NCBI GenBank assembly: GCA_039028895.1
Contig: JBCCHF010000031.1
Coordinates: 18,321-82,320, forward strand
Origin: JAHDCJ01 sp039028895
Lineage (GTDB): Bacteria > Bacteroidota > Bacteroidia > Chitinophagales > Saprospiraceae
DNA length: 64,000 nt
Direction of reading: 5' to 3'
Shown here: positions 17,701-27,442 of the stretch, piece after piece
How positions within the stretch are numbered: position 1 is the stretch's first letter
How the letters are laid out: every line of letters begins with the position of its first letter
Position numbers and translations under genes: made by a program
Notes under the pieces: generated by a model
Database searches by the model: none
What the model was told of the DNA's origin: nothing
Seen by the model: the letters and a program-made list of their open reading frames with translations, nothing else

Positions 17701-18738
17701 ATGTTTTTTAATGCCTTTCCAGGAATAACAGAGGCGGTATATTACAAAGGTCTTTTTGTTGTAATCCGCTATTGCCTTGACTATACCATTTGCCTTTTGC
17801 CGATTCCCCTGTTCTATTTACTTGCCTTATGCCTGATCTACCTTGGTTTCCGATCTATTAAAAAAGCATGGGAAAAACGGAATATTGGAACCCGCATTCA
17901 AAAAATTAAAAATTCAGCGCTGACGACAGGGGCTGTTTTAGGTGGCATAATCTTCCTTTTCTTATTCTTGTGGGGTTTCAATTACGCTCGTCTCTCAATA
18001 GAATCACAGCTTGAAATTTCACCCAGACCACTTGATTCACTGGAAGTCAAAAATGAAGTCGACTATTACACAAAACTGGCCGCCCAAGCCCGAAAAGAAA
18101 TCGAAGGATTGGACACAATAGCCATCACAAAAGCTTTTTTGCCCAAGGCTATGGAAAAAAAGGTTAGAAAGGACCTGGAAAAAGCATTGAATGAGCTTGG
18201 CTTCCCGACACACGGCAGGGTAAGAGGACGAATGCTTTTTCCGGAAGGTATATTAATGACATTCGGTGTGGCAGGCGTTTACATCCCTTTCATTGGCGAA
18301 GGTCACGTTGATGCAGGCCTGCACCCTATTACACACCCCTATACAATGGCACATGAAATGGCGCATGGATATGGGTTTACGGATGAGGGCACCTGTAATT
18401 TCCTGGCTTTCCTCGCTTGTTCTCAATCTGAGGACCCTGTGATTCGATATTCAGGGTATCTATCTCATACCAGGGATGTCTTGGTTGCATATAGGCGCGT
18501 TATCAGCGACCAATATCCAGAATTTAGGGCAACACTCGACAAAGGTGTTATCGCTGACATGAATGCCATTAACATCGCCAATGCCCGATTTGGCCGTGAT
18601 TGGATCCCCATGTATAGCATTAATAATCTTTATTTAAAGTCGCAAGGCATTTCTGAAGGAATCCTCAGCTATAGCAGAGTGGTTTTATTGGTCAAAGCAT
18701 TTAGGGAAAAGAACCAAAAGCCAGGAATTGGTAAATAA
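17701..18738 (+). CDS. DUF3810 membrane protein with HExxH metalloprotease-like motif; true start probably upstream
   Basis: A 345-residue inner-membrane protein of the DUF3810 family. Hydrophobic helices near residues 15-60 and 78-98 are followed by an extracytoplasmic-type domain holding HEMAHGYGFTDEGTCNFLAF, a zinc-peptidase-like HExxH with a downstream Glu. The annotated ATG is the first in frame, but the frame is open further upstream and encodes another hydrophobic stretch (YIWILLGIGAVLTRMFF). The first membrane helix is therefore probably cut short by this start, and initiation may use a non-ATG codon between about 17635 and 17662. The activity of DUF3810 proteins is unknown to me. Confidence 0.85.
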   Translation: MFFNAFPGITEAVYYKGLFVVIRYCLDYTICLLPIPLFYLLALCLIYLGFRSIKKAWEKRNIGTRIQKIKNSALTTGAVLGGIIFLFLFLWGFNYARLSIESQLEISPRPLDSLEVKNEVDYYTKLAAQARKEIEGLDTIAITKAFLPKAMEKKVRKDLEKALNELGFPTHGRVRGRMLFPEGILMTFGVAGVYIPFIGEGHVDAGLHPITHPYTMAHEMAHGYGFTDEGTCNFLAFLACSQSEDPVIRYSGYLSHTRDVLVAYRRVISDQYPEFRATLDKGVIADMNAINIANARFGRDWIPMYSINNLYLKSQGISEGILSYSRVVLLVKAFREKNQKPGIGK

Positions 18739-18844
18739 GCTTTTTGTCGTTTGCCTGTCTGAAAAACGAAATTCCAATGACAGAATAGTCCCGACAATCC
18801 ACTATTTTTACAGTCCCCCTCTTAAATTGCTCAACTTCCGTTTT

Positions 18845-21800
18845 ATGAAATACCGTCTACTCTCTTGCTTGCCATGCTTGCTATTTTTCGCCCTGTACCT
18901 TAACACTGCCTTTGCTCAAGGTCAGACATTGTGGACTGATATCGATGAGCAAAACCTAAAACAAAATGAATCAAGGGTCATCGTCCCACTAGCCTATAGG
19001 ACCGTCAAATTATCGCATGACCTTTTCACAAAAGCTGTTGCAGATGCTCCCTGGCAATCCGCTCAACGCAATTCGAAGAGCCAAACCTTAATTGACCTTC
19101 CAATGCCAGATGGATCAATCAGTACTTTCAGGATTTACCGATCAAGAGTTATGTCAGATGGGCTTGCCGCAAAATTCCCTCAAATCATGACCTGGGCCGG
19201 GGAGAATGTTGAAAATCCGTCAGAAATCGTAAGACTGGATAAAACTATCAAAGGTTTGCATGCCATGGTTCTTTCTCCTGAAGAAGCAGTTTTCATCGAC
19301 CCTTATCATAGAAATACAATTGATGAATATATCAGTTATTACAAAAAAGACTTTGTTACCCATAAAACCTATAGTTGCGTGGTGGAAAATGCGCTGCCTG
19401 TTGACCATAGCGCTGCGCTTAAGGGCGGCGGCAATGCTTCAGTCGGTGACGAATTGCGCACCTATCGGCTTGCCGTATCGGCGACCGGGGAATACACCAA
19501 CTACCATGATGGAACGGTAATAGGGGCCATGAGTGCCATAGTTACAACCATGAATCGCGTCAATGGGATATACATCCGTGATTTCTCCGTCAACATGGAG
19601 CTTATCCCTAATAATGACCTGGTGATTTATACCGATCCAGCTACTGATCCATTCGGGCAAGGTAGCGATCTGGTTAATAATCACAATAACTTGAACATGG
19701 TTATCGGCAGTGATAATTATGATATTGGGCATGTCTTTGATTTCGGTGGAGGCGGAGTAGCCTCTTTAGCCTCTGTTTGCAATAATAATCGCAAAGGCCG
19801 GGGATACACATCTGGCAATCCTCCTGAAGCAGATCCTTTTGACATTGATTATGTAGCTCACGAGATGGGTCATCAGTTTGCGGGTAACCATACCTTTAAT
19901 TATTGTCAGGGTAGTCAGGGGCCAGTCCCTACCGAACCTGGCAGTGCAACTACAATAATGGGCTATGCAGGAATCTGCGGAGGCGATAATATACAATCCA
20001 ATAGCAATGACCATTTTCATGGGGTGAATTTTGATGAAACCTATGAATTTACTGTAAATGGCAATGGTAACAATTGTGCGGTGATCACCGCTACTGGCAA
20101 TACACCACCAATAGCTGATGCCGGCCAGGACGGATATTTCATTCCAGTTTTAACGCCTTTTGAAGTTGAAGGTAGCGCCGTAGATATTGACGGCGACTCC
20201 CTTACCTTTTGTTGGGAAAATATGGATATGGGGCCGGCAAGTCCGCCTAATAGTCCATCAGGAGCTACTGCCATTTTCAGATCGTTCGCACCTTCAAATA
20301 GCCCTGTCAGAGTTTTTCCACAAATCTCCGATGTCATAAATAATTCACAGACTCAAGGCGAGATCCTACCCGCTTATAGTCGACCTATCAATCTTCGAAT
20401 GACTGTAAGAGATAACTTTATTGGAGGCGGAGGCGTTCATTCAGACGATTATTCGATTGAAGCGACTGATGAAGCCGGGCCTTTCCTGGTTACAGAACCA
20501 AATACTAACGTCGTTTGGGAGGCAGGATCCTGCCAGACTATTGAATGGGACGTTGCCAATACCGATCAGATGCCTGTGAATAGCCAATCAATGGATATTT
20601 TCCTTTCAGTAGATGGGGGTTTCACCTATCCCTATCAATTGGCTTCGGGCGTACCCAATTCAGGAAGTGCAATAGTTTCTGTGCCAGACACTTTGGGTAC
20701 AATGAACAGGATAAAAGTTAAAGCAGCAGACAACGTATTTTTTGATATTTCAAATGAAAACTTTGAAATAGTAGCCGCTACAGGCCCCGGATTTGATCTT
20801 ATACAATTGCCATCTTCAGTGGAAATTTGTTCCCCGGATGAAGCAGAGTTCGAACTTTACCTTTGTCAGTTTGGCGGATTTTCTGAAGTCGTAAATTTGT
20901 CCGTTTCAGGCGCTCCGACAGGAACTTTGGTCAGTTTTTCACAGGATATGGTAAGCCTACCTGCCACAATAACCCTTACGATTTCAAATACAGCAGCCGC
21001 TTCTAGTGGTCAATACATACTGGACATTACGGCTCAATCCACAAGCTTATCTCAGATGACACAGGTCGAGTTAATCGTAGTTAGTGGAGCCCCAACTACT
21101 GTAAATCTTATAGCTCCTCCTGACCAGGCTATGGATGTTTCGAGAGTGGTTACATTGGATTGGAATATGGCACCTGATGCAACAATTTATGCCTTACAGA
21201 TCTCTGAAGTCAGCGATTTTTCAACGGTGTTGTATGAGTCTACCAATCTGAATGGTACCGAATTCGAGCCTCCATCGGGTTTATTGCAGGGCAACACAAC
21301 TTATTACTGGCGAATCAGACCGTCAAATAACAGTTGCGGTGAAGGCTTATGGTCTGCCCCATATGAGTTTACAACTGAACAGGTCTTTTGTATTCAATAC
21401 ATGTCAACGGAGGTACCTCGAATAATATTGGAAGATGGCACACCACAGGCCATTTCAAGAATTCCGATTTTCGATAATTTCACAATAGAAGATATCAATG
21501 TCATTGGATTAGAAGGCACACATTCAAGGTTCGAAGATCTGGAGTTTATTTTGCTGGCACCATCCCTTGACGAAATTGAGTTAATCCCCCAGATTTGTAA
21601 TGGTGCTATCAACTTTAGCTTAAATCTCGATGATGAAGCAGCAGGGCAATTAGCCTGTCCTGTAGATAATGGTGCAAACTACCAGCCATCTGGCGAACTT
21701 TCTATGCTTAACAATCAAACCAGTACCGGCTTCTGGACATTAATGATCAATGACCTGGCAGATGGTGAAGGTGGTGTATTAGAGGCATGGGGATTAGAGC

Positions 21801-22111
21801 TCTGCCAATCTGATTTGGTGCCCATAGAGAATTTACTGAACGAAGGTGAATCAATAAATATATTCCCTAATCCAACCAATGGGGAAATAAGCATTAAAGT
21901 CATTTCAGAGCAATCAAGAGAGCTGGAACTAGTCATCACAGATGTCTTAGGCAGAGTGTTATTCAGTAAAAAGCAGATTCAAATTCATTCAGGTGACAAT
22001 GAAACTTTCCGTTATCATATTTCAGAATTGGTGAATGGCGTTTATCTTGCCAAAATTACAGATGCTTCCGGAGCGATCTTGCATACTGAAAAAATTTCAG
22101 TTATGAATTAA
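18845..22111 (+). CDS. Secreted metzincin-like zinc metalloprotease with P-domain and type IX secretion tail
   Basis: A 1088-residue exported protease from ATG 18845 (MKYRLLSCLPCLLFFALYL), chosen because it opens a clean signal peptide; the frame extends 39 codons upstream without one. Domains in order: propeptide (about 25-200), reprolysin-like catalytic domain with HEMGHQFAGNHTF and a Met-turn (TIMGYAG), Ig-like and fibronectin type III regions (about 620-870), a proprotein-convertase P-like domain (about 880-1000) and a Por/type IX C-terminal sorting domain (NIFPNPTNGEISI onward, last 80 residues). The last domain sends it across the outer membrane. It is probably a nutrient-scavenging or surface protease. 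The metzincin glycine is shifted by one (AGNH), but the three metal-ligand histidines are present. Confidence 0.92.
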   Translation: MKYRLLSCLPCLLFFALYLNTAFAQGQTLWTDIDEQNLKQNESRVIVPLAYRTVKLSHDLFTKAVADAPWQSAQRNSKSQTLIDLPMPDGSISTFRIYRSRVMSDGLAAKFPQIMTWAGENVENPSEIVRLDKTIKGLHAMVLSPEEAVFIDPYHRNTIDEYISYYKKDFVTHKTYSCVVENALPVDHSAALKGGGNASVGDELRTYRLAVSATGEYTNYHDGTVIGAMSAIVTTMNRVNGIYIRDFSVNMELIPNNDLVIYTDPATDPFGQGSDLVNNHNNLNMVIGSDNYDIGHVFDFGGGGVASLASVCNNNRKGRGYTSGNPPEADPFDIDYVAHEMGHQFAGNHTFNYCQGSQGPVPTEPGSATTIMGYAGICGGDNIQSNSNDHFHGVNFDETYEFTVNGNGNNCAVITATGNTPPIADAGQDGYFIPVLTPFEVEGSAVDIDGDSLTFCWENMDMGPASPPNSPSGATAIFRSFAPSNSPVRVFPQISDVINNSQTQGEILPAYSRPINLRMTVRDNFIGGGGVHSDDYSIEATDEAGPFLVTEPNTNVVWEAGSCQTIEWDVANTDQMPVNSQSMDIFLSVDGGFTYPYQLASGVPNSGSAIVSVPDTLGTMNRIKVKAADNVFFDISNENFEIVAATGPGFDLIQLPSSVEICSPDEAEFELYLCQFGGFSEVVNLSVSGAPTGTLVSFSQDMVSLPATITLTISNTAAASSGQYILDITAQSTSLSQMTQVELIVVSGAPTTVNLIAPPDQAMDVSRVVTLDWNMAPDATIYALQISEVSDFSTVLYESTNLNGTEFEPPSGLLQGNTTYYWRIRPSNNSCGEGLWSAPYEFTTEQVFCIQYMSTEVPRIILEDGTPQAISRIPIFDNFTIEDINVIGLEGTHSRFEDLEFILLAPSLDEIELIPQICNGAINFSLNLDDEAAGQLACPVDNGANYQPSGELSMLNNQTSTGFWTLMINDLADGEGGVLEAWGLELCQSDLVPIENLLNEGESINIFPNPTNGEISIKVISEQSRELELVITDVLGRVLFSKKQIQIHSGDNETFRYHISELVNGVYLAKITDASGAILHTEKISVMN

Positions 22112-22292
22112 TTCGATTTTCCTGAAAGTCGTATTATAAAATTTAAAAATTTTAAAAAAAATCGATTTTCTATTAATTGATATTCAATTTTTTGTTGATA
22201 TTCTTTGATGATCCAACAATTGTAGCGGTTCATTTTAGCACTTGATTATCAATAGAGAATAATATATAATTTTCCCTAATGAATTTCTTGAC

Positions 22293-22324
22293 TTTTGGAA
22301 ACCATACCATTTTTCCTACCTTTA
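22293..22324 (+). promoter_or_regulatory. Bacteroidota-type promoter of the NUMOD4/HNH-like gene
   Basis: TTTTG at 22293-22297 and TACCTTTA at 22317-22324 are 19 bp apart, matching the phylum's -33/-7 pattern (TTTG, TAnnTTTG). The predicted transcript would start near 22331 and leave a leader of about 53 nt. Confidence 0.6.
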
Positions 22325-22383
22325 AGGCAAAACCCAATTGATGGCTACCTCATAGGTAACCATATACGCTAATAGACCCCCTA

Positions 22384-22947
22384 ATGAGTAAGCAGTACGC
22401 TATTGAAAACTACTGGAATGAGCGGTGGGCCCCTATTGATTTTGGTAAAAAATGTAAAAACCGGCACTATGAGGTGTCTAACTTTGGCAGGATAAAATCT
22501 GTTGAAGGGGACTCTGGTTTTGAAAAATTACTAAAAGGGTCAACCAGTAAGAATGGCTTTAAAATGCTCAATGTACGCTTTGAAGATGGTTCCCGCGGCG
22601 GGAAATACATCCACAAAGTAATCGCCGAAATGTTTCTTGACCGACCAAGCTCAGATTACGACATTGTCATCCATAAGGATTTCGACAAAGAGAACAATCA
22701 TGTTAAAAATCTGGGTTGGGTTACTAAAGAAGAATGGATCGTTCATCTCAACAAGAATCCCCGATTCATCGAAGCCCGACAGAATCAAAAACACAAGTTG
22801 ACAGAATCTGATGTAAAAATGATTAAACGAATGCTCCTGCGTGGCAAGCAGAAACGCTCCACAATTGCCAGGAAATTCGATATTTCAGTTACACAGGTTA
22901 AGCGAATTGAACGTGGCGAAAATTGGAAAGACGTAGAAGCTTATTAA
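22384..22947 (+). CDS. NUMOD4 / HNH-like DNA-binding protein with C-terminal helix-turn-helix
   Basis: A 187-residue cytoplasmic protein. The N-terminus has a NUMOD4-like motif (W.PIDF....YEVSNFGRIKS, about 12-40). The centre has an HNH-like core (IHKVIAEMFL, then VIHKDFDKENNHVKNLGWV with the His, Asp and Asn positions). The C-terminus has a helix-turn-helix (ESDVKMIKRMLLRGKQKRS and IARKFDISVTQVKRI). Free-standing homing endonucleases have this design, but no intron or intein is nearby and the gene has its own promoter. It may be a domesticated regulator rather than a mobile nuclease. Low-similarity family; role uncertain. Confidence 0.78.
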   Translation: MSKQYAIENYWNERWAPIDFGKKCKNRHYEVSNFGRIKSVEGDSGFEKLLKGSTSKNGFKMLNVRFEDGSRGGKYIHKVIAEMFLDRPSSDYDIVIHKDFDKENNHVKNLGWVTKEEWIVHLNKNPRFIEARQNQKHKLTESDVKMIKRMLLRGKQKRSTIARKFDISVTQVKRIERGENWKDVEAY

Positions 22948-22985
22948 GCCTTGCCGTCTAACCGATTGAGCAACCAGGCCTTAAC

Positions 22986-23660
22986 TTATTTTAGTGAATC
23001 GAGATTTCCCCTGGCCAATAAGTAGCCGGGAAATATCTGAAGTGCTTGTTTGAAAAGTGCTTCAGCCTCCACCCTATTACCTGAATCTTTCGCAAGTACG
23101 CCCTGTAGATTAATTACCGCTGCTTTGAGGGGGACACTCTGGTTCTGGTTGTTAAATCTGAGTTCAACCATTTTCGAATCAATGTCCTGATGGGCTAACA
23201 ACTTTTTTGCAGTGTCAGCACATTCCCCTACCCTTTCCAGATTGTATTGTACATTGGCCACTTCGTATAAATGATAAATATCACCTGTGTTTTTATAAAG
23301 AGATTCAAATTGAGAAAGCGCAGCTTTGTCGTTGCCAACTGCCCTGTAAGCATTTGCCACAAGTGCCATAACCTTGGCGTCATTAGGATTGGTTTCAAGT
23401 ATTTCTTCTGCCAGTAGAATGGTTTGAGGAAAAGCCTTGCGCGCAAAGTATAACCTCACTAAAGTATCACGCCAGGATGTTTCTGCCGGGAAATAAACCA
23501 TCATGTCATGCGCTGCCTGGGTAGCTATAGACAAGTCAGCATACTTGATGGCCATGTGGTAACGTGCTTCTAGCTTTTCCTTCTGCTGGGTATCTGATGA
23601 AAGGCACCCGCAAAAAGCGAGGACTGCCACAAGGATTACAAATTTTGTTTGAATTGTCAT
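22986..23660 (-). CDS. TPR lipoprotein
   Basis: A 224-residue protein. Its signal ends in a Cys-rich lipobox (VLAFCGCLSS, probable acylated C19). TPR-like helical repeats follow (AKVMALVANAYRAVGNDKAAL; EAEALFKQALQIFPGYLLARG). Such proteins usually hold protein complexes together at the envelope. It is convergent with the HNH-like gene (38 nt apart) and divergent from the M16 protease. Confidence 0.82.
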   Translation of the reverse strand: MTIQTKFVILVAVLAFCGCLSSDTQQKEKLEARYHMAIKYADLSIATQAAHDMMVYFPAETSWRDTLVRLYFARKAFPQTILLAEEILETNPNDAKVMALVANAYRAVGNDKAALSQFESLYKNTGDIYHLYEVANVQYNLERVGECADTAKKLLAHQDIDSKMVELRFNNQNQSVPLKAAVINLQGVLAKDSGNRVEAEALFKQALQIFPGYLLARGNLDSLK

Positions 23661-23727
23661 TGCAAGATAATTTTCACGATCAAAGATATGGATTGTCCTG
23701 TGAAAGTGGAGGATTAAAAATCCTTGC

Positions 23728-23757
23728 TTTGTATTGAGTTATTATTTAGTACTTTTG
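23728..23757 (+). promoter_or_regulatory. Bacteroidota-type promoter of the M16 protease gene
   Basis: TTTG at 23728-23731 and TACTTTTG at 23750-23757 are 18 bp apart, a full match to TTTG/TAnnTTTG. The start codon is 121 nt after the -7 box, giving a leader of over 100 nt. Confidence 0.68.
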
Positions 23758-23878
23758 TACACACTATATTTTCAGGCATTTACATTCTATTTTCCGAGAT
23801 TTCTCTCTGGAGTTTTCCAAAAACACTCTTCCACTGGTTCTTTTTAACCAAAAACCCATTTTAATAAAATTTTCCGCT

Positions 23879-26734
23879 ATGAAAAAAAACATTTTTTGGA
23901 TAGGTCTTATCCTTTCCTGCGCTGTTTTCATGTTCTCATGTGAAACAACAAACAATTCGACTTCAAATGCAGAACTGAAGATTGATTATGAAAAATATAC
24001 CCTTGATAATGGATTAGACATAATCCTGCACAAAGATGATTCTGATCCGATCGTTGCGGTTGGTATTATGTTTCATGTAGGGTCTAATCGAGAAAAACCA
24101 GGTCGTACCGGGTTTGCACATTTCTTCGAGCATATGCTCTTCCAGGCTTCCGAGAACGTGGGCAAAGGAAATTTTTTCAAGATCATCGAAGATTTGGGGG
24201 GAGATTTTAACGGAGGTACCTGGAATGATGGGACGGTATATTACGAGGTTATACCTAAGGATGCATTGGAAAAAATCCTTTGGATGGAAAGTGACAGAAT
24301 GGGTTTTATGATCAATACCGTTACAACTGCTGTTCTTGAAAATGAAAAACAAGTTGTAAAAAACGAAAAACGTCAACGTGTTGACAACCAGCCATACGGA
24401 CATACCAATTATGTTATCGACAAAACGATGTTCCCGGAAGATCATCCATACAACTGGCAGGTCATTGGTAGTCTCGAAGATTTACAGAATGCCACTATAG
24501 AAGATGTAAAAGAGTTTTACGAAAAATGGTACGGCCCAAATAACGCCACAATGGTGATTGCAGGTGACTTCGATACCGAAGAAACCAAAGCCATGATCGA
24601 AAAATACTTTGGTGAGATTCCTTCAAAGGCAGAAGTTGAGAAAATCCAGGCGAGAGCTGGTGCAGTAAGTGAAACCGTTAAGCTCATGCACGAAGACAAC
24701 TTTGCCAAATTACCAGAGCTCAATCTTATCTGGCCAACCGTTGAAGATGGCCATCCTGATATGTATGCACTCGATTACCTTGGAGAAATTCTTTCACAAG
24801 GAAAAAGGGCACCACTCTATAAAGAGATCGTAGAAAACAAGAAACTGGCTCCTTCCACCAGTTCGTACAACCGGGTCAGGGAAATTGCAGGTCATTTCCA
24901 GGTCAGGGTAAGGGCTAATGACGGTGCTGACCTTGACGACGTTCATTCAGGTGTGTTCGAAGCTATGAAAAACTTCGAAGCCAATGGAATTGATGACAAG
25001 GATATGGAACGCATCAAAAACTCACAGGAAAAAAACTTTTATAGCCAGATTTCCTCCATACTTGGAAAGTCATTCCAGTTAGCAGCCTACAACGAGTTCA
25101 GAGGAGATCCGGGAGGGCTTTCTGAAGAGATCAAACGGATCCTTGCTGTTACCAAAGACGATGTCAGGAGGGTTTACAACACCTACATCAAAGACAAACC
25201 TTACATTGCGACAAGCTTCGTTCCCAGAGGTATGAATGAACTCGCACTTGAAGGATCAATAAAGGCGGAAGTGGTTGAAGAACCTATTGTACAGGGTGCA
25301 GAAGAAGCGCCAATGGATGAGACTGCAGGAGATTATGAAAAAACACCGTCCAAAATTGACAGGACGGTTGTACCTGAACTCGGTGCTCCTCCTGTACTGA
25401 ATTCGCCTGATATCTGGACTGAAAATATGGTCAATGGACTGGCAGTTTATGGCATTGAAAATAACGAGCTACCATTGGTGGAGTTCAGTCTTCGCATTAA
25501 AGGTGGTATGTTGATGGATGATCCGGCAAAGGTAGGCGTAGCTAACCTCATGACAGATGTCATGATGGAAGGGACCAAAAACAAAACACCTGAGGAATTG
25601 GAAGATGCCATCGGTCAGTTAGGTGCTACTATCAACATGTACACTGCTAACGAACATATTACCATTAATGGAAGCTGCCTGGTAAGGAATTATGAAAAAA
25701 CCATGGCCCTGATGGAAGAAATTCTCCTGGAACCTCGCTGGGATGAAAAAGAATTTGACAGGATTAAATCCAAAACCAAAACTTCTATTCAACAACGGTC
25801 AGCGCAACCGAACAGGGTGGCATCCAATGTCTTTAATAAACTCATATATGGTGAAGATCATATCCTTTCCAACGATACTTACGGGAGTATTGAAACCGTA
25901 GAATCCATCACTCTTGATGACTTAAAAGCATTCTATGAGAACAACTATTCTCCATCGGTTTCAAGTTTCCATATTGTTGGTGCTGTAAATAAAGACCAGG
26001 TCATGAATTCACTTACATCAATAGGGGAAAAATGGACCAAAAAAGACGTTAAGGTCCCTGAGTTCAAGTCACTGGAAGATCCTGGACAACCTTCAATTTA
26101 TTTTGTAGATATTCCAGACTCAAAACAATCAGTAGTCCAGATCGGAAAACCTGCTCCTGCTGGAAATGATGAAAATTTCTATGCTGCCACTGTTGTCAAC
26201 CAACGCCTTGGTTCCGGGCCATCAGCCCGTTTGTTCCAGCAATTGAGAGAAGAAAGAGGCTACACTTATGGTGCCTATTCATTTATCCCACGTCGTATGA
26301 ATGAATCCACTTTCATTGCTGCTTCATCTGTCAGATCAAATGTTACACTGGAGTCAGTACAATTATTCAAGGAAATTCTTGAAGGTTATAAAGAGGGTTA
26401 CACTGCAGAAGATCTGGAGAAAACAAAAAGCAAGTTGATCAAAGGAAATGCCCTTGCATTCGAAACGTTGAATGACAAAATGGGCATCCTGCAAAATATC
26501 AGCACCTACGACCTTCCAATGGATTACATGAAAAAGGAAGAAAAGGTGGTACAGGAATTGACGTTGGATAATGCCAAAGCATTAATCGGAAATTATATTG
26601 ATCCGTCAAAAATGATCTACGTAGTTGTAGGTGATGCCAAAACTCAGTTTGAAAGACTTAAAGAAGCTGGCCTAGGTGATCCTGTTTTATTGGATAAAGA
26701 AGCCAAGGAAGTAGATACCAATGTTTTAAACTAG
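23879..26734 (+). CDS. M16-family zinc metalloprotease, two-domain lipoprotein
   Basis: A 951-residue envelope protease made of two tandem M16 halves. A lipobox near VFMFSC21 suggests acylation. The first half holds the inverted zinc motif HFFEH (H81, E84, H85), with the downstream Glu ligand in LENEKQVVKNE. The second half (about 500-950) lacks the zinc motif and keeps the substrate-binding LREERGYTYGAYS pattern, as is normal for the inactive half. A Glu/Pro-rich linker (about 455-490) joins them. Relatives degrade small peptides. A strong promoter and a terminator bracket the gene, so it is probably monocistronic. Confidence 0.95.
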   Translation: MKKNIFWIGLILSCAVFMFSCETTNNSTSNAELKIDYEKYTLDNGLDIILHKDDSDPIVAVGIMFHVGSNREKPGRTGFAHFFEHMLFQASENVGKGNFFKIIEDLGGDFNGGTWNDGTVYYEVIPKDALEKILWMESDRMGFMINTVTTAVLENEKQVVKNEKRQRVDNQPYGHTNYVIDKTMFPEDHPYNWQVIGSLEDLQNATIEDVKEFYEKWYGPNNATMVIAGDFDTEETKAMIEKYFGEIPSKAEVEKIQARAGAVSETVKLMHEDNFAKLPELNLIWPTVEDGHPDMYALDYLGEILSQGKRAPLYKEIVENKKLAPSTSSYNRVREIAGHFQVRVRANDGADLDDVHSGVFEAMKNFEANGIDDKDMERIKNSQEKNFYSQISSILGKSFQLAAYNEFRGDPGGLSEEIKRILAVTKDDVRRVYNTYIKDKPYIATSFVPRGMNELALEGSIKAEVVEEPIVQGAEEAPMDETAGDYEKTPSKIDRTVVPELGAPPVLNSPDIWTENMVNGLAVYGIENNELPLVEFSLRIKGGMLMDDPAKVGVANLMTDVMMEGTKNKTPEELEDAIGQLGATINMYTANEHITINGSCLVRNYEKTMALMEEILLEPRWDEKEFDRIKSKTKTSIQQRSAQPNRVASNVFNKLIYGEDHILSNDTYGSIETVESITLDDLKAFYENNYSPSVSSFHIVGAVNKDQVMNSLTSIGEKWTKKDVKVPEFKSLEDPGQPSIYFVDIPDSKQSVVQIGKPAPAGNDENFYAATVVNQRLGSGPSARLFQQLREERGYTYGAYSFIPRRMNESTFIAASSVRSNVTLESVQLFKEILEGYKEGYTAEDLEKTKSKLIKGNALAFETLNDKMGILQNISTYDLPMDYMKKEEKVVQELTLDNAKALIGNYIDPSKMIYVVVGDAKTQFERLKEAGLGDPVLLDKEAKEVDTNVLN

Positions 26735-26757
26735 TTTTAACATCCAAAAAACTAGGA

Positions 26758-26791
26758 GTCATTCCGATTTCGTATCGGGATGGCTTTTTTT
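26758..26791 (+). terminator. Rho-independent terminator of the M16 protease gene
   Basis: An 11-bp stem with G-U pairs (GTCATTCCGAT 26758-26768, ATCGGGATGGC 26774-26784) with a 5-nt loop is followed by seven T residues, 24 nt after the stop. Confidence 0.85.
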
Positions 26792-26982
26792 ATGGAATAT
26801 GACAGGTTCTATGGTGAAAGGAAAAGTGGTCATAACCAAAAAAAAATAAATTGATATTTAAATTTATCTAAAAGGTTGCTCAATAAACTTTATATTCGAC
26901 TATTCAATGGTCAGAACATACTTAGTGGTTACCCAAAAGAATTAACCTGTAAAAACGTTTTTGCATTTTTACTTGAAGCTTA

Positions 26983-27435
26983 ATGGAACCAATCAAAATC
27001 AACGCCCTGGTACTAGTAGATGATGATCAATCCGCTCATGCTCAATTTGTTAAGGCATTTGAGGATTATTTTCAGGATAACTACGACCTTAAAATCTTTC
27101 GCAAAGGTCAATCATTGATCTCCTACCTGGAAGACATGTTAACTGACCCTTTTGGTGTAGAACCTTTTGCAATATTGATAAAAATAAATCCTGATTCTCC
27201 GAGTCCGTACAGCTTATTAGAAACACTAAAAACCCATGGTACCTTAAAGAGTTACCCCGTCATCACCTATGCCAATTCTTATAACGAGGAAATGGTAAAC
27301 GAATGTTATGACTTTCATGCCAATGCATTCATTCACCTTTCCCCAGAGGACCCGTCATTCAACGGATATTTAAATCATTTCCTAGATTTCTGGTTTTCGG
27401 TGGTTATCCCCCCGATGTCAATCCAGGAATACTAA
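26983..27435 (+). CDS. Degenerate response-regulator receiver domain protein
   Basis: A 150-residue stand-alone receiver-like protein. The acidic pocket VLVDDDQSAH near the N-terminus is kept. The strand that should end in the phospho-acceptor Asp reads FAILIKINPDS, with Lys where the Asp normally is. The usual C-terminal KP motif is replaced by FIHLSPEDPS. It is therefore likely a pseudo-receiver that works by protein contact rather than phosphorylation. It has no output domain and no histidine kinase neighbour. It is convergent with the alpha-2-macroglobulin gene, 8 nt apart. Confidence 0.75.
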   Translation: MEPIKINALVLVDDDQSAHAQFVKAFEDYFQDNYDLKIFRKGQSLISYLEDMLTDPFGVEPFAILIKINPDSPSPYSLLETLKTHGTLKSYPVITYANSYNEEMVNECYDFHANAFIHLSPEDPSFNGYLNHFLDFWFSVVIPPMSIQEY

Positions 27436-27442
27436 TCGCCCA

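Noticed and set aside
18728..18844. Longer N-terminus for the type IX secreted protease
   Set aside because: The extra 39 residues have no signal character, while ATG 18845 opens a clean signal peptide.
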